64,000 nt of DNA from Metapseudomonas sp043392685 (lineage in GTDB: Bacteria > Pseudomonadota > Gammaproteobacteria > Pseudomonadales > Pseudomonadaceae): NCBI GenBank assembly GCA_043392685.1, contig JBHZGM010000021.1; one strand, written 5' to 3'. Shown here one piece after another: positions 61,416 to 64,000 of the stretch (positions are counted from its first letter, which is position 1; every line of letters starts with the position of its first letter). The position numbers were made by a program, and so were the translations under genes. The notes under the pieces are model-generated. The model searched no databases. It saw nothing but the letters and a program-made list of their open reading frames with translations, and was not told where the DNA came from.

Positions 61416-61565
61416 ATGTGGAGTCTTACCGTTGTCATGAGCGCTTCGCTGTGCGGCCTTGCCTGGTTGCGCCGGGCCATCCACGGCTTTGCAACACCCT
61501 TCGACACGACGCCCTGCGCCGTGCCGGTCGCCAGGACGCAGCCGTGCCGTCGGCCGCTGCGCTGA
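61416..61565 (+). CDS. Very small protein, unknown
   Basis: 49 residues: starts MWSLTVVMSASLCGLAWL (hydrophobic, possibly membrane or signal-like) and ends TQPCRRPLR, with Cys at about residues 13, 34 and 44. Supported mainly by AGAAGGAG placed 9 bases upstream of ATG 61416 and by the tight spacing with its neighbours. Could be a false positive. Confidence 0.5.
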   Translation: MWSLTVVMSASLCGLAWLRRAIHGFATPFDTTPCAVPVARTQPCRRPLR

Positions 61566-61591
61566 AAACACCAAAGCAGAAGGAGAAGTCC

Positions 61592-61753
61592 ATGTTGAGT
61601 TGGGCACTTACTTTCCTCGTCATCGCCATCGTTGCCGCCGTGCTGGGATTTGGCGGCATCGCCGGGACGGCCGCAGGCATCGCGAAGATCCTCTTCGTCA
61701 TCTTTCTGGTGTTGTTCGTGGTGTCCTTCATCATTGGCCGACGAGCGCCCTGA
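61592..61753 (+). CDS. DUF1328 membrane protein
   Basis: 53 residues from ATG 61592 (AAGGAGAAG upstream). Two short hydrophobic helices: WALTFLVIAIVAAVLGFGGIAG and IAKILFVIFLVLFVVSFIIG, the DUF1328/YtjA pattern of very small inner-membrane proteins. Function unknown; in several bacteria such proteins respond to envelope or stationary-phase signals. Probably on the same transcript as the two preceding small genes. Confidence 0.85.
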   Translation: MLSWALTFLVIAIVAAVLGFGGIAGTAAGIAKILFVIFLVLFVVSFIIGRRAP

Positions 61754-61762
61754 GGCGGTCGC

Positions 61763-61927
61763 ATGGCAGGCCGGAGCAAGGCGCTGGTCGCCCTGCCCGC
61801 GCCGCATGTCGCCTGCCGCTGGAACAAGGGCGACGTTGGGGGACTCTATGTGCAGGTGCCGGATGCATTGCCGTCCGGTAAGTCGTCCAGTCGACATGCC
61901 AGTTTCCGCTGGCTCGACGAGCCATGA
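61763..61927 (+). CDS. Possible small protein, unknown
   Basis: 54-codon reading frame from ATG 61763 with GAGG upstream, 9 bases after the DUF1328 stop. Codon choice is GC-rich at third positions, as in the neighbours. It is soluble and basic (MAGRSKALVALPAPHVACRW … ASFRWLDEP). No homology I recognise; support is only spacing and ribosome site. Confidence 0.3.
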   Translation: MAGRSKALVALPAPHVACRWNKGDVGGLYVQVPDALPSGKSSSRHASFRWLDEP

Positions 61928-62086
61928 AGGCGGACGCGAACTGGCATTGAAGGCCATAGGGATCAAGGCCCGCTGACGGGCCGAGGGACCAGGGGGCCGG
62001 GTTGTTCCGCGTCGTCAGGAGCGGCGTGACCTAGGGGCAGATGGGGTGCCTCCGCAGCCATGCGGGCCAGGTCGGGAGAGCTGCTG

Positions 62087-62115
62087 CCGGGAGCTGGATG
62101 TCCTCCAGCTCCCGG
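62087..62115. other. Perfect 12-bp hairpin
   Basis: CCGGGAGCTGGA (62087-62098) and TCCAGCTCCCGG (62104-62115) with a 5-base loop. No T run follows. Might end the small-gene transcript with Rho's help or be a repeat unit. In the 577-base gap 61928-62504 before gltP. Confidence 0.7.
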
Positions 62116-62185
62116 TGGGCAGCGGAAGCGCCATTCCAGTTATCCACCCTGCAACCTTGCTGACTGCCAGCCCGAGCAGATGGCC

Positions 62186-62277
62186 GTGCGCTGTGCGCAC
62201 CAGGTCAAACCGCCGGTGCGCATGGCGCACCCGGATCGCCTTCAGAACCGGGTGGATCGCGCTTCATCAATCCACCC
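62186..62277. repeat. Cluster of GTGCGC and GGGTGGAT palindromes
   Basis: GTGCGC-TGT-GCGCAC (62186-62200), GGTGCGC-ATG-GCGCACC (62215-62231) and GGGTGGAT (62250-62257)/ATCCACCC (62270-62277). These look like the scattered intergenic repeats of Pseudomonas genomes. No coding signal in this stretch. Confidence 0.7.
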
Positions 62278-62504
62278 TCTACTGCCCCATCGGGGCCCTG
62301 CCCATGTCGAAATTGCTATTTCGCAGCCTCTGGAACCGCCGTTCCATCTGTTATTCGTCATGCTGATTCGGCATAGGGTAGGCGGTTACGGCATTAGACG
62401 ATCGTTAGCCTCCTATGAATCATGTCGCCCCTTTTGCGGTCCGCCCGGCCATCCCGGACGGTGCCGTGCTCCCGACTTCCACAAGAAATCAGAGGGTGAC
62501 GACT

Positions 62505-63836
62505 ATGACCAAGGCCAGACTGAGCCTCGCGTGGCAAATACTCATTGGGCTGGTGCTGGGTATCGCCATTGGCGCCCTGCTCAACCACTTCAGCGCGGAA
62601 AAGGCCTGGTGGATCGCCAACGTCCTGCAACCGGCGGGCGATATCTTCATCCGCATGATCAAGATGATCGTCATCCCGATCGTCATCGCTTCGCTGGTGG
62701 TCGGCATCGCCGGCGTGGGCGACGCCAAGAAGCTCGGCCGCATCGGCCTGAAGACCATCCTCTACTTCGAGATCATCACCACGGTGGCGATCGTGGTCGG
62801 CCTGCTGCTGGCCAACTTCTTCCAGCCCGGCTCCGGCATCGACATGAGCACCCTGGGCACGGTGGACATCTCCAGGTATCAGCAGACCGCCCAGGAAGTG
62901 CAGCATGACCATGCACTGATCTCGACCCTGCTGAACCTGATCCCCTCCAACATCTTCGCCGCCGTGGCCCGTGGCGAGATGCTGCCGATCATCTTCTTCT
63001 CGGTGATGTTCGGCCTTGGCCTGTCCAGCCTGCCGGGCGAGACCCGCGAGCCCCTGGTGAAGGTGTTCCAGGGCGTGTCCGAAACCATGTTCAAGGTCAC
63101 CCACATGATCATGGCCTACGCGCCCATCGGTGTTTTCGCACTGATCGCCGTGACAGTGGCCAACTTCGGCTTCGCCTCCCTGCTGCCGCTGGCCAAGCTG
63201 GTGGTGCTGGTCTACTTCGCCATCGCCTTCTTCGCCTTCATGGTGCTGGGCCTGGTGGCCCGCCTGTTCGGCTTCTCCATCACCAGGCTGATGCGCATCT
63301 TCAAGGACGAGCTGATCCTCGCCTACTCCACCGCCAGCTCCGAGACCGTGCTGCCGCGCATCATCGAGAAGATGGAAGCCTACGGCGCGCCGCGTGCCAT
63401 CAGCAGTTTCGTGGTGCCCACCGGCTACTCCTTCAACCTCGATGGTTCGACCCTGTACCAGAGCATCGCTGCGATCTTCATCGCCCAGCTCTACGGCATC
63501 GACCTGTCCATCGGCCAGCAGCTGCTGCTGGTGCTGACCCTGATGGTCACCTCCAAGGGCATCGCCGGGGTTCCGGGCGTGTCCTTCGTGGTGCTGCTGG
63601 CCACCCTGGGCAGCGTCGGCATCCCGCTGGAAGGCCTGGCCTTCATCGCCGGTGTCGACCGCATCATGGACATGGCGCGCACCGCCCTGAACGTGATCGG
63701 CAACGCCCTGGCGGTGCTGGTGATCGCCAAGTGGGAAGGCATGTACGACGCCGAGAAGGGCCAGCGCTACCTGGCCTCCCTGCACAGCCTCGGCGGCGGC
63801 GAAGCGCAGCCCAAGGGCCGCGCGGTCATCGACTGA
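62505..63836 (+). CDS. gltP: Proton/glutamate-aspartate symporter
   Basis: 443 residues from ATG 62505 (AGAGGG upstream); longer in-frame starts at 62415 lack support. Dicarboxylate/amino acid:cation symporter family with eight helices and two re-entrant loops. Serine-rich motif AYSTASSETVLPRI (about 272-285) and VVPTGYSFNLDGSTLYQS (about 303-320) bind substrate; GVPGVSFVVLL follows. Imports acidic amino acids with protons. Follows the algB-kinB region as in other Pseudomonas. Confidence 0.95.
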   Translation: MTKARLSLAWQILIGLVLGIAIGALLNHFSAEKAWWIANVLQPAGDIFIRMIKMIVIPIVIASLVVGIAGVGDAKKLGRIGLKTILYFEIITTVAIVVGLLLANFFQPGSGIDMSTLGTVDISRYQQTAQEVQHDHALISTLLNLIPSNIFAAVARGEMLPIIFFSVMFGLGLSSLPGETREPLVKVFQGVSETMFKVTHMIMAYAPIGVFALIAVTVANFGFASLLPLAKLVVLVYFAIAFFAFMVLGLVARLFGFSITRLMRIFKDELILAYSTASSETVLPRIIEKMEAYGAPRAISSFVVPTGYSFNLDGSTLYQSIAAIFIAQLYGIDLSIGQQLLLVLTLMVTSKGIAGVPGVSFVVLLATLGSVGIPLEGLAFIAGVDRIMDMARTALNVIGNALAVLVIAKWEGMYDAEKGQRYLASLHSLGGGEAQPKGRAVID

Positions 63837-63854
63837 ATCGCGCCACGTTGAATG

Positions 63855-64000
63855 AGAAAGCCCGGCGCTTGGCCGTAATGCTGTTCACTTTAGAGGAGCA
63901 GCCTTGCGATCTACCGGATAGCGGGACTTGGAGATCTTCACCGTCCTTGGTCTCGAGGGCCTTGGACGGTGATCCAGAAACAACCCTCCGACTCCGGCCC
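63855..64000 (+). other. Interrupted terminator and possible insertion-sequence end
   Basis: After gltP, agaaagcccggc (to 63866) looks like the left arm of a terminator whose loop gctt and start of the right arm (ggccg) are followed not by ggctttt but by taatgctgttcacttta (from 63876). That resembles in style the TAATGC-type ends of IS4-family elements. An open frame runs from 63878 to the window edge, and arms ACCGTCC/GGACGGT are at about 63940-63972. No transposase motif is visible in the available bases, so this is tentative. Confidence 0.3.

Noticed and set aside
62060..62908. Frame of 282 codons spanning the gltP upstream region and start
   Set aside because: Overlaps gltP in another frame and is built from the repeat-rich gap.
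1..64000. rRNA, tRNA, CRISPR arrays or prophage genes
   Set aside because: No direct-repeat/spacer pattern, no integrase or phage structural gene and no recognisable tRNA cloverleaf was seen on reading; a tRNAscan run could still find a missed tRNA in an intergenic gap.

Overview
The window is a GC-rich chromosomal segment from a Pseudomonas (gamma-proteobacterium). It carries TrpI next to trpBA, the AlgB-KinB two-component system, a split class II ribonucleotide reductase (NrdJa/NrdJb), an ErsA-like RNA after polA, and betC with its LysR regulator. From memory of gene order, it matches the region near the replication origin of non-aeruginosa Pseudomonas such as P. putida: the def-to-cox block is joined to the met-znu-polA-algB-gltP block. 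The exact species cannot be fixed from the sequence alone. Almost everything is conserved core genome. I saw no rRNA, tRNA, CRISPR array, prophage or complete mobile element. A possible left end of an insertion sequence lies in the last ~125 bases.

Layout. 0-6 kb: def (truncated by the window edge), a LysM protein, dprA, tsaC, qor, hemF-aroE. 6-12 kb: a SulP anion transporter, then a choline-sulfate block (ChoX-type binding protein, choline sulfatase betC, divergent LysR regulator, DOPA-dioxygenase-like gene). 12-15 kb: trpBA with divergent trpI, then dodecin. 15-20 kb: a luciferase-like monooxygenase, two paralogous lipoproteins, a predicted aminopeptidase, DUF1161, a HAD phosphatase and a gamma-type carbonic anhydrase. 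20-26 kb: prlC, yheV-like, DUF1835, a radical SAM gene with a textbook LexA box, a beta-carbonic anhydrase. 26.6-35 kb: the complete aa3-type cytochrome c oxidase locus (coxB, coxA, ctaG, coxC, surf1, ctaA, cyoE, sco), covering structural subunits, copper delivery and heme A synthesis. 35-38 kb: metN-metI-metQ methionine importer. 38-41.5 kb: znuB-znuC-zur facing znuA, with a Zur box between. 41.6-46 kb: nrdJa-nrdJb, thrB, DUF2782. 46-52 kb: polA, ErsA-like sRNA, engB, two c-type cytochromes, dsbA. 52-57 kb: an EEP-family protein, a diguanylate cyclase, a DASH cryptochrome, marC and an AmpDh-type amidase. 57.5-62 kb: kinB, algB, and a poorly characterised cluster of very small genes behind a sigma-54 promoter. 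62.5 kb to end: gltP.

The least explained part is 60.7-62 kb. Divergent from algB, two TTGCA-type palindromes lie about 100 bp upstream of a consensus -24/-12 promoter. That promoter leads to at least two, probably three, small proteins (78, 49 and 53 aa) that are candidates for direct control by AlgB or another enhancer-binding protein. A second theme is a family of REP-like inverted repeats (core gcgaattcattcgc / gcgattgaaatcgc) in many intergenic gaps. One related palindrome lies inside the 3' end of ctaA and supplies its last residues.
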